Of a stretch of DNA of 64,000 bases, positions 26,221 to 34,281 are shown one piece after another. The first letter of the stretch is position 1; the number at the start of each line of letters is the position of its first letter. The notes beneath the pieces are model-generated. The model saw only the letters and a program-made list of their open reading frames with translations. It was not told the DNA's origin and made no database searches. Origin of the DNA: Falsiroseomonas sp046052145 (GTDB lineage Bacteria > Pseudomonadota > Alphaproteobacteria > Acetobacterales > Acetobacteraceae); NCBI GenBank assembly GCA_046052145.1, contig JBJOMW010000006.1, positions 62,001 through 126,000 of the forward strand, in the 5' to 3' direction. A program made the translations under genes and the position numbers.

Positions 26221-26907
26221 TCAGGCGTCCGGCGGTACGTCGCCCCGTACCGCCGGCCCGGCCGTGATGGCGTCGAGTGCGCCGGTATGCCTGCCCCGCC
26301 GCATCGGCACGCAGGCCTCCGGGAAGTCCTGCCGGAAGCGGGCCCCTGCGTCAGCGAGGCGGCCGAGGAACCGGTCGAGGTGACGCATCGCGCCGGTCGT
26401 CAGGTCGTGCAGGACGAGCACGGGGCGCGGTTCCGCGAGGCATTGCTGCCATGCGCGCTCGGGCCAACCTTCCGGGTCGTGCCAGTCACCGGGCACGGCC
26501 GACCACAGCACAACCGTATGAGCCCGTGCTGACAGGTGCGCGCGCGCCTCAGGGCTGAGCAGGTGCGGGCCGATCCGCCCGCCACCGCCGACGGGCCGGA
26601 ACAGCCGGTCCGGATGCCGGAGCGTGCCGAGCAGCGCCTCGGTGCGGCCGATCTCGGCATCGGCATGGCCCGCTTCGCCCGCGCAATCGCCCAGCGGGCG
26701 ATCATGGGAGAAGGTGTGGTTGCCGATCCAATGCCCGTCCTCATGGGCGCGCCGGGCCAGGGCATGGCGCGCCGGCTCCGCCATCTTGTGGCCGAGCACG
26801 AAGAAGGTGGCGAGGATCCCGCGGTGGCGCAGCACGTCGAGCACCTGCGGCGTCACCTCTGGCTCCGGACCATTGTCGAAGCTCAGCGTCACCTCGGGCA
26901 GGCTCAT
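26221..26907 (-). CDS. Polysaccharide deacetylase (NodB)-family protein
   Basis: The 228-residue protein has NodB-homology motifs in order: VTLSFDNGPEPEVT (motif 1), GNHTFSH with the H-x3-H metal pair (motif 2), RLFRPVGGGG (motif 3) and VLVLHDLT near the end. In motif 1 the usual FDDG reads FDNG, so the Asp that normally binds metal is Asn; the catalytic-base Asp is kept. There is no signal peptide, unlike cell-wall deacetylases, which suggests a cytoplasmic small-molecule substrate, as for PuuE/allantoinase-type members. It is divergent from the GntR gene at 27024. Activity is probable but not certain. Confidence 0.82.
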   Translation of the reverse strand: MSLPEVTLSFDNGPEPEVTPQVLDVLRHRGILATFFVLGHKMAEPARHALARRAHEDGHWIGNHTFSHDRPLGDCAGEAGHADAEIGRTEALLGTLRHPDRLFRPVGGGGRIGPHLLSPEARAHLSARAHTVVLWSAVPGDWHDPEGWPERAWQQCLAEPRPVLVLHDLTTGAMRHLDRFLGRLADAGARFRQDFPEACVPMRRGRHTGALDAITAGPAVRGDVPPDA

Positions 26908-27023
26908 TGGGTGCTCCCCCTCCCGGGCAGGAAGTCGATCTTTCCCGATAAAACGCCATCGTCAATCCAGTTTGTCGTTTGCCTGTTGCCCTTCGCCTCG
27001 CGGCTGCGGCATCGTGACCTGCC

Positions 27024-27791
27024 GTGTCCCTACAGATTCCCGAACCCACGACAGCCGCCGCCTCGCCCGAAACCCTGGCAACCGCCGTCTTCCGGCGGCT
27101 GCGCGCGGAGATTCTCGACGGCCGCCTTGTCCCCGGCGCGCGGCTCAAGGTGCAGGACCTGGCCGCAAGCTATGGCGTCGGCGCCGCCCCCCTGCGCGAG
27201 GCGCTGGCCCAGCTGGCCGCCGAAGGGCTGGCGCGGCGGATCGAGCAGCGCGGCTTCCGTGTGGCCGAAGCCGACCCGGTGCATTTCGCCGGCCTGATCC
27301 GCACGCGCTGCCTGGTGGAGCCGCTGGCGCTGCGCGAATCCGTCGCACGCGGCGATGCGGCCTGGGAGGATGCGCTCGCTGGTGCTGAGCGACGCCTCGC
27401 GCGGCTGCCCCGCTCGCTCGATGCGGCGCGCTATGTGCGGAACCCGGAATGGGAAGCGGCGCACATTGCCTTCCACCGCGCCCTGATCGCCGCCTGCGAC
27501 GCGCCGCCGTTGCTCGCCTTCTGTGAGCGTCTGCGTGAGGAGGCGGACCGCTACCGCATGCTGGCGGTTGCGATCGCCTATCCGACGCGCGACGTGGCCG
27601 CCGAGCACGCCGCGATCGCCGCCGCCGCGCTCGACCGCGACGCCGCGCGTGCGGCCGAACTTCTTGCGCGGCATCTGGCCGCCACTGGCGAGTTCGTACA
27701 CCGCGGCCTGATCGAGGGCCGGCCGGGCAAGACGGCGCGGCAAGGCCGCCGCACCGCCACCGCCTGCAGCGACGACAATTCAGGGAGATGA
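27024..27791 (+). CDS. GntR-family (FCD) transcriptional regulator
   Basis: The 255-residue regulator has a winged helix (FRRLRAEILDGRLVPGARLK, LAASYGVGAAPLREALAQLA) at about residues 22-85. An FCD sensing domain (RTRCLVEPLALRES, AHIAFHRALIAACDAP, HAAIAAAALDRDAARA) follows. GTG at 27024 is the start. A low-complexity basic tail ends the protein. Its stop is four bases before the MetE-like ATG, so regulator, MetE-like and FMN-reductase genes form one operon that it probably autoregulates; the divergent deacetylase may be a target too. Confidence 0.88.
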   Translation: MSLQIPEPTTAAASPETLATAVFRRLRAEILDGRLVPGARLKVQDLAASYGVGAAPLREALAQLAAEGLARRIEQRGFRVAEADPVHFAGLIRTRCLVEPLALRESVARGDAAWEDALAGAERRLARLPRSLDAARYVRNPEWEAAHIAFHRALIAACDAPPLLAFCERLREEADRYRMLAVAIAYPTRDVAAEHAAIAAAALDRDAARAAELLARHLAATGEFVHRGLIEGRPGKTARQGRRTATACSDDNSGR

Positions 27792-27795
27792 CGTC

Positions 27796-28836
27796 ATGAC
27801 CGCCGAAACAAGGCTGCTGCCGACCACCGTGGTTGGCAGCTATCCGCAGCCGGACTGGCTGGTGGACCGCGCGGTGCTGGCCAAGAACCTGGTGCCGCGC
27901 GTCCGCATGAAGCAGATCTGGCGCGTGGCTGAGGATGCGCTGGAACAGGCGCAGGACGACGCGACGCTCGTCGCCATCCGCGACATGGAGCGTGCGGGGA
28001 TCGACATCATCACCGATGGCGAGATCCGGCGGGAGAGCTATTCCAACCGCTTCGCCCTCGCGCTCGATGGCGTGGATGTGGACACGCCGGCTGAGGTGAT
28101 CGGGCGCACCGGCAAGGTCACGCTGGTGCCGCGCGTGGTGGGCAATCTGCGTCGCCGTAACCCTGTGGAGCTGCGCGACATGCAGTTTCTGCGCGCCAAC
28201 ACCGAGCGCGGGGCCAAGATCACCCTGCCCGGTCCCTTCACCCTTTCGATGCAGGCGCATGACGAGCATTACGGCGACGAGGAAGCGCTTGCGATGGCCT
28301 ATGCCGAGGTCGTCGCCGCGGAAGCGCGTGACCTGAAGGCCGCCGGCGCCGATGTGATCCAGCTCGACGAGCCTTGGCTGCAGGCCAGGCCCGAGCAGGC
28401 GAAGCGCTATGGCGTGAAGGCGATCAACCGCGCGCTGGAAGGCGTCGCGGGCCCGACCGTCGTGCATCTCTGCTTCGGCTATGCGGCGATCGTGTCCGAC
28501 AAGCCTTCGGGCTATTCCTTCCTGCCGCAGCTGGCCGATAGCACGGCCGCGCAGATCTCGATCGAGGCCGCGCAGCCGAAGCTCGACCTCGGCATTCTGA
28601 AAGATTTGTCGAACAAGACGATCATGCTCGGCGTGCTCGACCTCGGCTCGGCGGAGGTCGAAACGGCGGAGACGGTGGCGGCGCGCATCCGCGCCGGCCT
28701 CAAGCATGTGGCAGCGGAGCGGCTGGTCGCGGCACCCGATTGCGGCATGAAGTACATCCCGCGCGAGCGCGCCTTCGGGAAGCTGAAGGCGCTGGCCGAC
28801 GGCGCTGCGATCGTCCGCCGCGAGCTGGCGGGCTGA
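27796..28836 (+). CDS. Cobalamin-independent methionine synthase C-terminal-like methyltransferase
   Basis: The 346-residue protein corresponds only to the catalytic C-terminal barrel of MetE (full MetE is about 750 residues). It starts with TTVVGSYPQPDWL and has ITDGEIRRESYSNRF, LPGPFTLSMQAHDEHYGD and IQLDEPWLQA. The zinc-site-like positions are VHLCFGY (His/Cys) and APDCGMKY (Cys), both kept. Short archaeal-type MetE and MetE-like enzymes use corrinoid or other methyl donors rather than folate. GGGAGA precedes the ATG. Co-transcription with a GntR regulator and an FMN reductase suggests methyl-group metabolism of a xenobiotic or thioether rather than housekeeping methionine synthesis, but this is inference. 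Confidence 0.88.
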   Translation: MTAETRLLPTTVVGSYPQPDWLVDRAVLAKNLVPRVRMKQIWRVAEDALEQAQDDATLVAIRDMERAGIDIITDGEIRRESYSNRFALALDGVDVDTPAEVIGRTGKVTLVPRVVGNLRRRNPVELRDMQFLRANTERGAKITLPGPFTLSMQAHDEHYGDEEALAMAYAEVVAAEARDLKAAGADVIQLDEPWLQARPEQAKRYGVKAINRALEGVAGPTVVHLCFGYAAIVSDKPSGYSFLPQLADSTAAQISIEAAQPKLDLGILKDLSNKTIMLGVLDLGSAEVETAETVAARIRAGLKHVAAERLVAAPDCGMKYIPRERAFGKLKALADGAAIVRRELAG

Positions 28837-28840
28837 GGCG

Positions 28841-29374
28841 ATGCGGCTTCTCGGCCTCTGCGGCAGCACGCGCACCGGGTCCTTCAACCGCGCGCTGCTC
28901 GCCGCGGCGGCCGAGCTCGCGCCGGACGGTGTGGCGATCGAGCCCTGGGATCTGCGGCGCCTGCCGATGTATGACGACGACCTCCGCCTCTCGGGCTTCC
29001 CTGCGGAGGTCGCAGCCTTCCGGGAGGCGTTGCGCGCGGCGGATGGGCTGGTCTTCGCGACGCCTGAGTATAACCGCTCGCTACCGACGATCCTGAAGAA
29101 CGCGATCGACTGGGCGTCGCGCGCGCCGGACCAGCCCTTCAATGGCAAGAAAGCGGCGGTGCTGACGGCGTCAAATGGCGCGCTCGGCGGTGCCTTCGCG
29201 AACCACCACCTGCGGCAGGTTCTGGTCTACCTCAATGTCTTCGTGCTGCCGGGGCCGGAAGTGATGGTCGGCCTGTCGCCCACCAAGTTCCAGGACGGGC
29301 GCCTGGCGGACGAGCCGACGCGGGAGGTGGTGCGGCGGCACATGGCCGCCTTTACCGCCTTCGCGAAAGGGTAG
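28841..29374 (+). CDS. NADPH-dependent FMN reductase
   Basis: The 177-residue flavodoxin-fold protein begins MRLLGLCGSTRTGSFNRALL with the GS-T-R--S-N FMN-phosphate motif. It carries GLVFATPEYNRSLPTILKNAIDW, the signature of the NADPH:FMN reductase/azoreductase family (SsuE, chromate reductase). It begins four bases after the MetE-like stop. Such enzymes supply reduced flavin or reduce quinones. No flavin-dependent monooxygenase is adjacent, so the partner is unknown. Confidence 0.9.
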   Translation: MRLLGLCGSTRTGSFNRALLAAAAELAPDGVAIEPWDLRRLPMYDDDLRLSGFPAEVAAFREALRAADGLVFATPEYNRSLPTILKNAIDWASRAPDQPFNGKKAAVLTASNGALGGAFANHHLRQVLVYLNVFVLPGPEVMVGLSPTKFQDGRLADEPTREVVRRHMAAFTAFAKG

Positions 29375-29385
29375 CGCCGCGCGCG

Positions 29386-30405
29386 CTATCCCTTCTTCGC
29401 CCGCGCCGCCAGGTACTGCTCCAGGCTGATGCGGCCGGGGACGACCATGCCCGGCTTCGGCTCCACGCCGGCGAAGGGCGAGGCGTCGTCGTACCAGCAT
29501 TGCGGTGCGGGATAGCCCCAATCCATCGTCGCCTTGCGCTTCGCCTCGTCCCAGCGCTGCGGCTCGAGTTCGAGGTCGAGCATCTGCTTCGGCGATTCCG
29601 GGATGATCTCGCAGCGGTGGCCGTCGGGATCGCGGAAATAGGTGTACTGGACATGACCCTGGTTGTGGCGGCCAGGGCCGCGTTCCACCAGCTGGCCGAA
29701 ACCATGGATGCCGGCCGCGTCGCAGCCCTTCATCATGTCGTGCACGGACGGCGTGCAGTAGGCGAAGTGGTGCAGGCGCGGACCGGGCCCCGGCATGAAG
29801 ACGATGTCCCAGGGGATGTCCTTGCGGTGCATGAAGACGCCGATCAGCGTGTCGTCCGGCCCGCCCGCGACAAAGTCCGAGGTGCGGAAGCCGAGCGACG
29901 TCCAGAAGGCGCAGGCGCCGGGAATATCGGCGCTGTGCACCTGAAGATGGTCGAAGCGCAGCGCCGCGGCGCCGGGGAAGTGGTCCGTCTCGATCGTTCG
30001 CCGGGGCATCGGCGTCATGCGCGCGACGAACTCGACCGGCATGCCGGCGGGGTCGCGCACTTCCAGCGTGCGGTCCTGCCAGGGCCGGTCCACCCAGGCC
30101 GCGTGCAGGCCGAGGCCCTTGAAGTGGTCATGCGCACGGTCGAGCTCGAGCTCCGTCAGCACGCGGAAGCCGATGCGCTCGCAGCTAGGCTCCTCGGTGC
30201 TCTCGCGCAGGATCAGGCTGTGGTGGCCGACCTCCTCGATGCCGCGGAGATAGGCCGTGTTCCCCTCGCGCGCGCTGACGACCAGGCCGATCACGCGCGT
30301 GTAGAAGCGGAGGCTCCGCTCCAGGTCGCGCACCGTCATCGCGGCGTAGCCGACGCGGGTGATGTTGAAGGGCGGGTAGAAGACGGGCGGCGGGATCGTT
30401 GCCAT
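29386..30405 (-). CDS. Type I extradiol ring-cleavage dioxygenase (two VOC domains)
   Basis: The 339-residue protein has two vicinal-oxygen-chelate domains (about 15-125 and 145-285). The C-terminal one keeps an apparent complete iron triad: His in RFDHLQVHS, His in RLHHFAY and Glu in DGHRCEIIPE, as in catechol or homoprotocatechuate 2,3-dioxygenases. The ATG at 30405 (MATIPPPVFYPP) has GGAG upstream; the frame extends 19 codons further without support. It ends a leftward set that contains a fumarylacetoacetase-like hydrolase and a carboxymuconolactone-decarboxylase-like protein, consistent with aromatic meta-cleavage. Substrate not assigned. Confidence 0.87.
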   Translation of the reverse strand: MATIPPPVFYPPFNITRVGYAAMTVRDLERSLRFYTRVIGLVVSAREGNTAYLRGIEEVGHHSLILRESTEEPSCERIGFRVLTELELDRAHDHFKGLGLHAAWVDRPWQDRTLEVRDPAGMPVEFVARMTPMPRRTIETDHFPGAAALRFDHLQVHSADIPGACAFWTSLGFRTSDFVAGGPDDTLIGVFMHRKDIPWDIVFMPGPGPRLHHFAYCTPSVHDMMKGCDAAGIHGFGQLVERGPGRHNQGHVQYTYFRDPDGHRCEIIPESPKQMLDLELEPQRWDEAKRKATMDWGYPAPQCWYDDASPFAGVEPKPGMVVPGRISLEQYLAARAKKG

Positions 30406-30451
30406 GCGACGTGTCTCCGATGCGGGGGCGCGTTCTAGCAGCTTTGTTGAT

Positions 30452-30495
30452 GCATTTTCCAATTCGCCAAGCGAAGCCGCTTGGCTTGAAAATGC
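30452..30495 (-). terminator. Nested hairpin after the CMD-family gene
   Basis: Immediately after the CMD-family stop codon lies a strong two-part dyad. The outer arms are GCATTTTC (30452-30459) and GAAAATGC (30488-30495); the inner stem is GCCAAGCG/CGCTTGGC (30465-30486 region) with a 4-nt loop. It is probably a terminator or mRNA stabiliser between the CMD-family gene and the dioxygenase gene. It lacks a T-run, and its left half overlaps what could be the dioxygenase promoter (TTGGAA upstream of TGCTAG). Confidence 0.4.
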
Positions 30496-31056
30496 TCAGG
30501 CCCGCTTGAACCAGGGCTCAAGCGCAACCTTGAGCGGACCGTTGATGCGCGCGACCGCATTGTACCAGGCGACCGCCATGACGAGATCCATCGCCTCGCG
30601 CTGCGGGAAGACCTCGACCAGCGCGTTCCAGGTCGCATCCGAGACCTCGATCTGTGCCGTCGCCTCCGCCGCATAGGCCAGTACGGCACGTTCCTTCGCG
30701 TCGAAAAGTGGTGAGGCGAGCAGCGCCTCGACCGAGGCGCTGGCCTCGATCGCCTCAAGCTGCTCGCGCCGCGCACCGGCCTTCAGCGCGTGGTTCCAGT
30801 GCTTGTTGAATTCATAGATGGAATGCGCGGTGTGGGCGGTCATCACCACGCCCATTTCGCGATAGCGCGCATCCATCACCGCGCCGTGCCGCATGGCGCT
30901 GGTGAAGTCGAGCAGCGGCTGCAACAGGCCGGGGATGTTGCAGAGGGCGAGGAAGACATGCGGCGCTGGGTCGCCGCGCTCCTTCAGCATGCGGTCATAG
31001 ACGTGGCGGAGCTCCTCGGGGAACTCCTCGCGGGTCGGCAAAGGCACGCGCGCCAT
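30496..31056 (-). CDS. Carboxymuconolactone decarboxylase (CMD)/AhpD-family protein
   Basis: The 186-residue, mostly helical protein matches the CMD fold: PEELRHVYDRMLKERGD, LLDFTSAMRHGAVMDARYRE, TAHTAHSIYEFNKHWNHALK, AVLAYAAEATAQIEV. The CxxC redox pair of AhpD is absent, so a peroxidase-reductase role is unlikely. Proteins like this often accompany aromatic or gamma-lactone catabolism. It lies 34 bp downstream of the TctC-like gene and is followed by a hairpin and then the extradiol dioxygenase. Confidence 0.85.
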   Translation of the reverse strand: MARVPLPTREEFPEELRHVYDRMLKERGDPAPHVFLALCNIPGLLQPLLDFTSAMRHGAVMDARYREMGVVMTAHTAHSIYEFNKHWNHALKAGARREQLEAIEASASVEALLASPLFDAKERAVLAYAAEATAQIEVSDATWNALVEVFPQREAMDLVMAVAWYNAVARINGPLKVALEPWFKRA

Positions 31057-31090
31057 GCGGTCTGGCTCCGGGTCTGGATACGGCGTCGGG

Positions 31091-32065
31091 TCAGGCGGCG
31101 ATATTGCGGTCGCGGATCACCTTGCCCCACATCTCCCACTCCCGCTCCACCTTGGCGCGGAACTCCGCCTGGCTGAGCACGGGGGCGAGCATCGAGGCTT
31201 CGGCGACACGCTGGACATTGTCCGGCGTTGCCATGATCTGCGTGCACTCGGCGTGCAGCCGGTCCACGATCGCCTGGTCGGTGCCGGCGGGCGCGAAGAG
31301 ACCAAGCCAGAAGTCGGAGTTGACGGCGGGCGCCACGGTTTCCGACACCAGCGGCACATCGGGGAAGTTCGGCGAGCGCCGTTCCCCCACCTGGGCCAGT
31401 GCGCGACCATAGCCATTGCGGACCAGCGGCGCGCCGTTCAGCACGTCGAACAGGGCAACATGCACCTGGCCCGACATGACACCCTGCGCCAGCTGCGCGC
31501 CGCCATTGAAGGGGACATGCACCATCTCGGTCCGGGTCTCGGCCATGAACATCTCCATCGAGACGTGGCTGAAGGCGCCGATGCCATGGCTGCCGAGGTT
31601 GAACTTGCCCGGGTTCGCGCGCAGCTCCGCGACCAGCTCCTGGATCGTGTTCGCGCGGATCTCACGCCCGACGACGATGATGGAGGGGCCGGCCAGAGTC
31701 TGGACGATCGGAACCAGGTCGCGCGGCGTCACATAGGGCGCTGGGCGGCGCAGATGCGGCCCCACGACCATCGGGCTGGATGAGGCGAAGAGCAGCGTGT
31801 GCCCGTCGGGTGTCGCGCGGATGACGTGCTGGGTGCCGACGATGCCGCCCGCCCCGGCGCGCAGCTCCACCGCGAAGGGGCGGCCGAGCCGCCGCTGCAG
31901 CGGCTCGGCCAGGACGCGGGCGAAGATGTCCGGGCTGCCGCCGGGGCCGGTCGGCGCCACGATGGTGACCGGCCGGTTCGGATAGCTGCCCTGGCTCAGC
32001 GCAGGCCGTCCCGCGGCCAGCACGCCTGCGCCTGCAATCAGTGCGCCGCGCCTCGTGATCACCAT
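31091..32065 (-). CDS. Tripartite-tricarboxylate-type periplasmic binding protein (Bug/TctC family)
   Basis: The 324-residue exported protein has a Tat-like leader (MVITRRGALIAGAGVLAAGR) and TctC motifs YPNRPVTIVAPTGPGGSPD, ELRAGAGGIVGTQ, DGHTLLFASSSP and HVPFNGGAQLAQGVMSG. GGGAGGGA lies before the ATG; a longer in-frame reading to 32380 is basic, Arg/Gly-rich and not leader-like. It stands between a fumarylacetoacetase-like gene and a CMD-family gene, suggesting that it binds an aromatic or ring-cleavage acid. No TctA/TctB is nearby. Confidence 0.92.
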   Translation of the reverse strand: MVITRRGALIAGAGVLAAGRPALSQGSYPNRPVTIVAPTGPGGSPDIFARVLAEPLQRRLGRPFAVELRAGAGGIVGTQHVIRATPDGHTLLFASSSPMVVGPHLRRPAPYVTPRDLVPIVQTLAGPSIIVVGREIRANTIQELVAELRANPGKFNLGSHGIGAFSHVSMEMFMAETRTEMVHVPFNGGAQLAQGVMSGQVHVALFDVLNGAPLVRNGYGRALAQVGERRSPNFPDVPLVSETVAPAVNSDFWLGLFAPAGTDQAIVDRLHAECTQIMATPDNVQRVAEASMLAPVLSQAEFRAKVEREWEMWGKVIRDRNIAA

Positions 32066-32298
32066 CTCCGTCCCTCCCGTTCTGCCATGGTCGCTGTGCG
32101 GGCGACATGCGGCGCTGCGGCGCAACGCGAGCGGTGCGGAGGAACCGACCGTGCTGTCGCCGCCCGGGCAGGGTGCCAGGGCGGGCTCGGTCGTCTCCTC
32201 CACACGCCCGGATTGCGGGCAGGCGCCATTGTTCCGCCGGCGCTCTCGTTCAGCTTCAGCCCCTGGCCGGTTTCCGTCCAGCCCCCGGCCGATACCGG

Positions 32299-33144
32299 TC
32301 AGGCTTCGTCCGCGACCGTGTTGCGCAGCAGGCCGACGCGGTCGATCTCCACCTCCACCACATCGCCTGCCTTCAGCCAAAGCGGCGGCGTCCGGCGCGA
32401 ACCCACACCACCTGGCGTACCCGTCACGATCACGTCGCCCGGCTCCAGCCGCGTGAAGGTCGAGCAGTATTCGATCTGGCGGGGAATATCGAAGATCATC
32501 TCGCCGAGGGTCGTGTCCTGCACGACCTGCCCGTTCACCCGCGTCTGCAGGCGCTGCGGGCCGATCGCGCCCACCTCGTCAGGCGTGACCATCCAGGGGC
32601 CGAAAGGACCGGTGCCGAAGAAGTTCTTGCCCGGCGTGAACTGCGGCGTGTGGCGCTGCCAATCGCGCACACTGCCATCATTGTAGCAGGCATAGCCCGC
32701 GATCTGCGCGAAGGCGTCGCCGCGCGACACATGCCGGCAGGAGGTGCCGATGATTGCCGCAAGCTCGCCCTCATAGTCGAAATCCGTCGAGATCTTCGGC
32801 CGCACCAGCGGGGCCAGGTGGCCGATCTGGCTGTTGGCGAAGCGCGTGAAAATGGTGGGGTGCGCGACCTCCGCCCGGCCAGTTTCCTGGCGGTGCATCT
32901 CGTAGTTCAGGCCGATGCAGATGATCTTGTCGGGGTTCGGGATCACCGGCAGCCATTCGATCGCCGCGAGCGGGATCCGCGGCGCGTCCGGCGCCGCGCG
33001 GCGGGCGTCGTCGAGCGCCTGGTTTGCGATCGCCGAGCGCAGGTCGGGGAGCTGGCGCAGCACGGCGCCGACATCGTGCATCACGCCGTCGCCGACGACG
33101 CCCCAGCTGCTGATCCCGGCATGGCGAAAGCTGGCAAGCTTCAT
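32299..33144 (-). CDS. Fumarylacetoacetate hydrolase-family protein
   Basis: The 281-residue protein begins MKLASFRHAGISSWGVV (start fixed by homology; 18 further in-frame codons lack support). It has the FAH core: KIICIGLNYEMHRQETG, then PTIFTRFANSQIGH, the metal ligands in DFDYEGELAAIIG, GYACYNDGSVRDWQRHT and the C-terminal VTGTPGGVGSRRTPPLWLKAGD. Members hydrolyse or decarboxylate ring-cleavage products such as fumarylpyruvate, acylpyruvates or HpaG-type substrates. It is upstream in the strand order of TctC, CMD and extradiol dioxygenase genes. Confidence 0.9.
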   Translation of the reverse strand: MKLASFRHAGISSWGVVGDGVMHDVGAVLRQLPDLRSAIANQALDDARRAAPDAPRIPLAAIEWLPVIPNPDKIICIGLNYEMHRQETGRAEVAHPTIFTRFANSQIGHLAPLVRPKISTDFDYEGELAAIIGTSCRHVSRGDAFAQIAGYACYNDGSVRDWQRHTPQFTPGKNFFGTGPFGPWMVTPDEVGAIGPQRLQTRVNGQVVQDTTLGEMIFDIPRQIEYCSTFTRLEPGDVIVTGTPGGVGSRRTPPLWLKAGDVVEVEIDRVGLLRNTVADEA

Positions 33145-33461
33145 CGGTGGTCCCCGCGATTCCTCGGTGAGCGCCGTGCCCGCCGCTGCTCCGCGCATTC
33201 AAGTGTCGATAATTTGGGAAGGCAAGAGATTTTATCGGTAATTCCTGCGGGCTGCTGCCCGATTCCTTTGCCTGGATCAGAGAGCGCGGCGCGTTGGGCG
33301 ACACCGCAACGCCTCGTGGCGAGGCTGGCCCGGTCCTGCCCGGTCGGTACGCGACGTGACATATCCTTCGGCCGAGACTTGTCGCGCCGGGACGGGGCGT
33401 TCCTGCGCGCCCCGTCCCGTAGCAACGCACGCTTCTGCCGCGCGGGACCTCCCCGCGTTGT
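33145..33461. other. Intergenic region upstream of the FAH-family gene
   Basis: The 317 bp hold no convincing gene. They contain an AT-richer patch at 33205-33240 with a CGATAA/TTATCG inverted repeat (33207-33212 and 33232-33237), a candidate promoter/operator for the leftward FAH-family gene. A strong hairpin at 33388-33419 lies nearer the NIPSNAP-family stop. Confidence 0.4.
33388..33419 (-). terminator. 12-bp hairpin downstream of the NIPSNAP-family gene
   Basis: The arms CGGGACGGGGCG (33388-33399) and CGCCCCGTCCCG (33408-33419) are perfect complements around an 8-nt loop. The hairpin lies 43 bp beyond the stop of the leftward NIPSNAP-family gene. It is a strong GC stem without a T-tract, so transcription termination is likely but may need Rho. 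Confidence 0.45.
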
Positions 33462-34082
33462 TCAGGTCAATGGCGAGCCCGGCAGCGGCGTGCAGATCCA
33501 GGACCGCATGTCCGGGCTGAGCCAGGTTGGGCCGCCGCGCGGCGGCCAGATGCCACGCTCAACGGCGGTGGCGCGAATTGCGGCGCGCGTGTCCAGGGAC
33601 GGATAGGGCCAGATGTGCGTGAAGCGCGTCGGCCCGTCCAGCGTGTGCATCGCGACCAGCAGGCGCGAGAGTTCGCGCCGCGCCGGCAACTGTTCGCGCC
33701 ACGCCTCAATGGTCGGTCCAAGGCCATTCGGGCGCGTGACATAGGTCCGCACCTCGTAGAACGGACCGAAGGCGCCCGTCTCGACCGGGGGCACGAAGTC
33801 GAGTGGCGCATAGGCATCGAGTTCCATCCCGCCCAACCACTCCGCGCAGCCGAAGGGATTGGCGCTGGCCTGGGTGCGTCGGCGCTCTGTGCGAAGCTCT
33901 GCCTCGTCAGAGAAACCGCGCAGCACCAGTACGCGGTTCAGCGCACCGACTTCAGTCACGAAGGTGCCGAGCAGCCGGCCGCGCGCGCCGTCTTCCGCGC
34001 AGAAGGCAGCGATGGCAGGCCCGAATCGCCCAGTCGCGCCAACACTGGCCGCGGTGAGGGTTGCCAATTCGTAGACTTGCAT
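33462..34082 (-). CDS. NIPSNAP-family protein
   Basis: The 206-residue protein shows two ferredoxin-like NIPSNAP halves: MQVYELATLTAAS ... RVLVLRGFSDEAELRTERRR, and FYEVRTYVTRPNGLGPTIEAWREQLP ... RFTHIWPYPSLDTRAAIRATAVERGIWP. No signal peptide is present. The ATG at 34082 begins the domain; the upstream extension is not conserved-looking. NIPSNAP proteins in bacteria are of unknown biochemical role and often sit in catabolic operons. It is divergent from a TctC-like gene. Confidence 0.82.
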   Translation of the reverse strand: MQVYELATLTAASVGATGRFGPAIAAFCAEDGARGRLLGTFVTEVGALNRVLVLRGFSDEAELRTERRRTQASANPFGCAEWLGGMELDAYAPLDFVPPVETGAFGPFYEVRTYVTRPNGLGPTIEAWREQLPARRELSRLLVAMHTLDGPTRFTHIWPYPSLDTRAAIRATAVERGIWPPRGGPTWLSPDMRSWICTPLPGSPLT

Positions 34083-34128
34083 CCGTGTGTCTCCTCGGGA
34101 TCGGGCGATAGTCAGCAGAGGCTGCGCG

Positions 34129-34149
34129 CATTGGCGCCGGAAGCCAATG
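34129..34149. promoter_or_regulatory. Inverted repeat CATTGGC-N7-GCCAATG, candidate operator
   Basis: Perfect 7-bp arms with a 7-bp spacer lie in the 199-bp divergent spacer between the NIPSNAP-family and TctC-like genes, closer to the former. The geometry suits a dimeric regulator; which one is unknown. Confidence 0.3.
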
Positions 34150-34281
34150 CCTGGCGGTCGCAGCGGCTGCAGCGTTTCTCTGCTTGAAAACACCCCTAGA
34201 CGGGCGTGAGATGTCCCTCCGGCCGCGCAAGCCGTCACGAATCTGCCGACATGATCGGCGAGCTGCAAACGGGGGAACGTC

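Noticed and set aside
30406..30462. 19-codon N-terminal extension of the extradiol dioxygenase
   Set aside because: The extension runs into the intergenic hairpin and lacks a ribosome site; the ATG at 30405 has GGAG upstream and starts at the domain.
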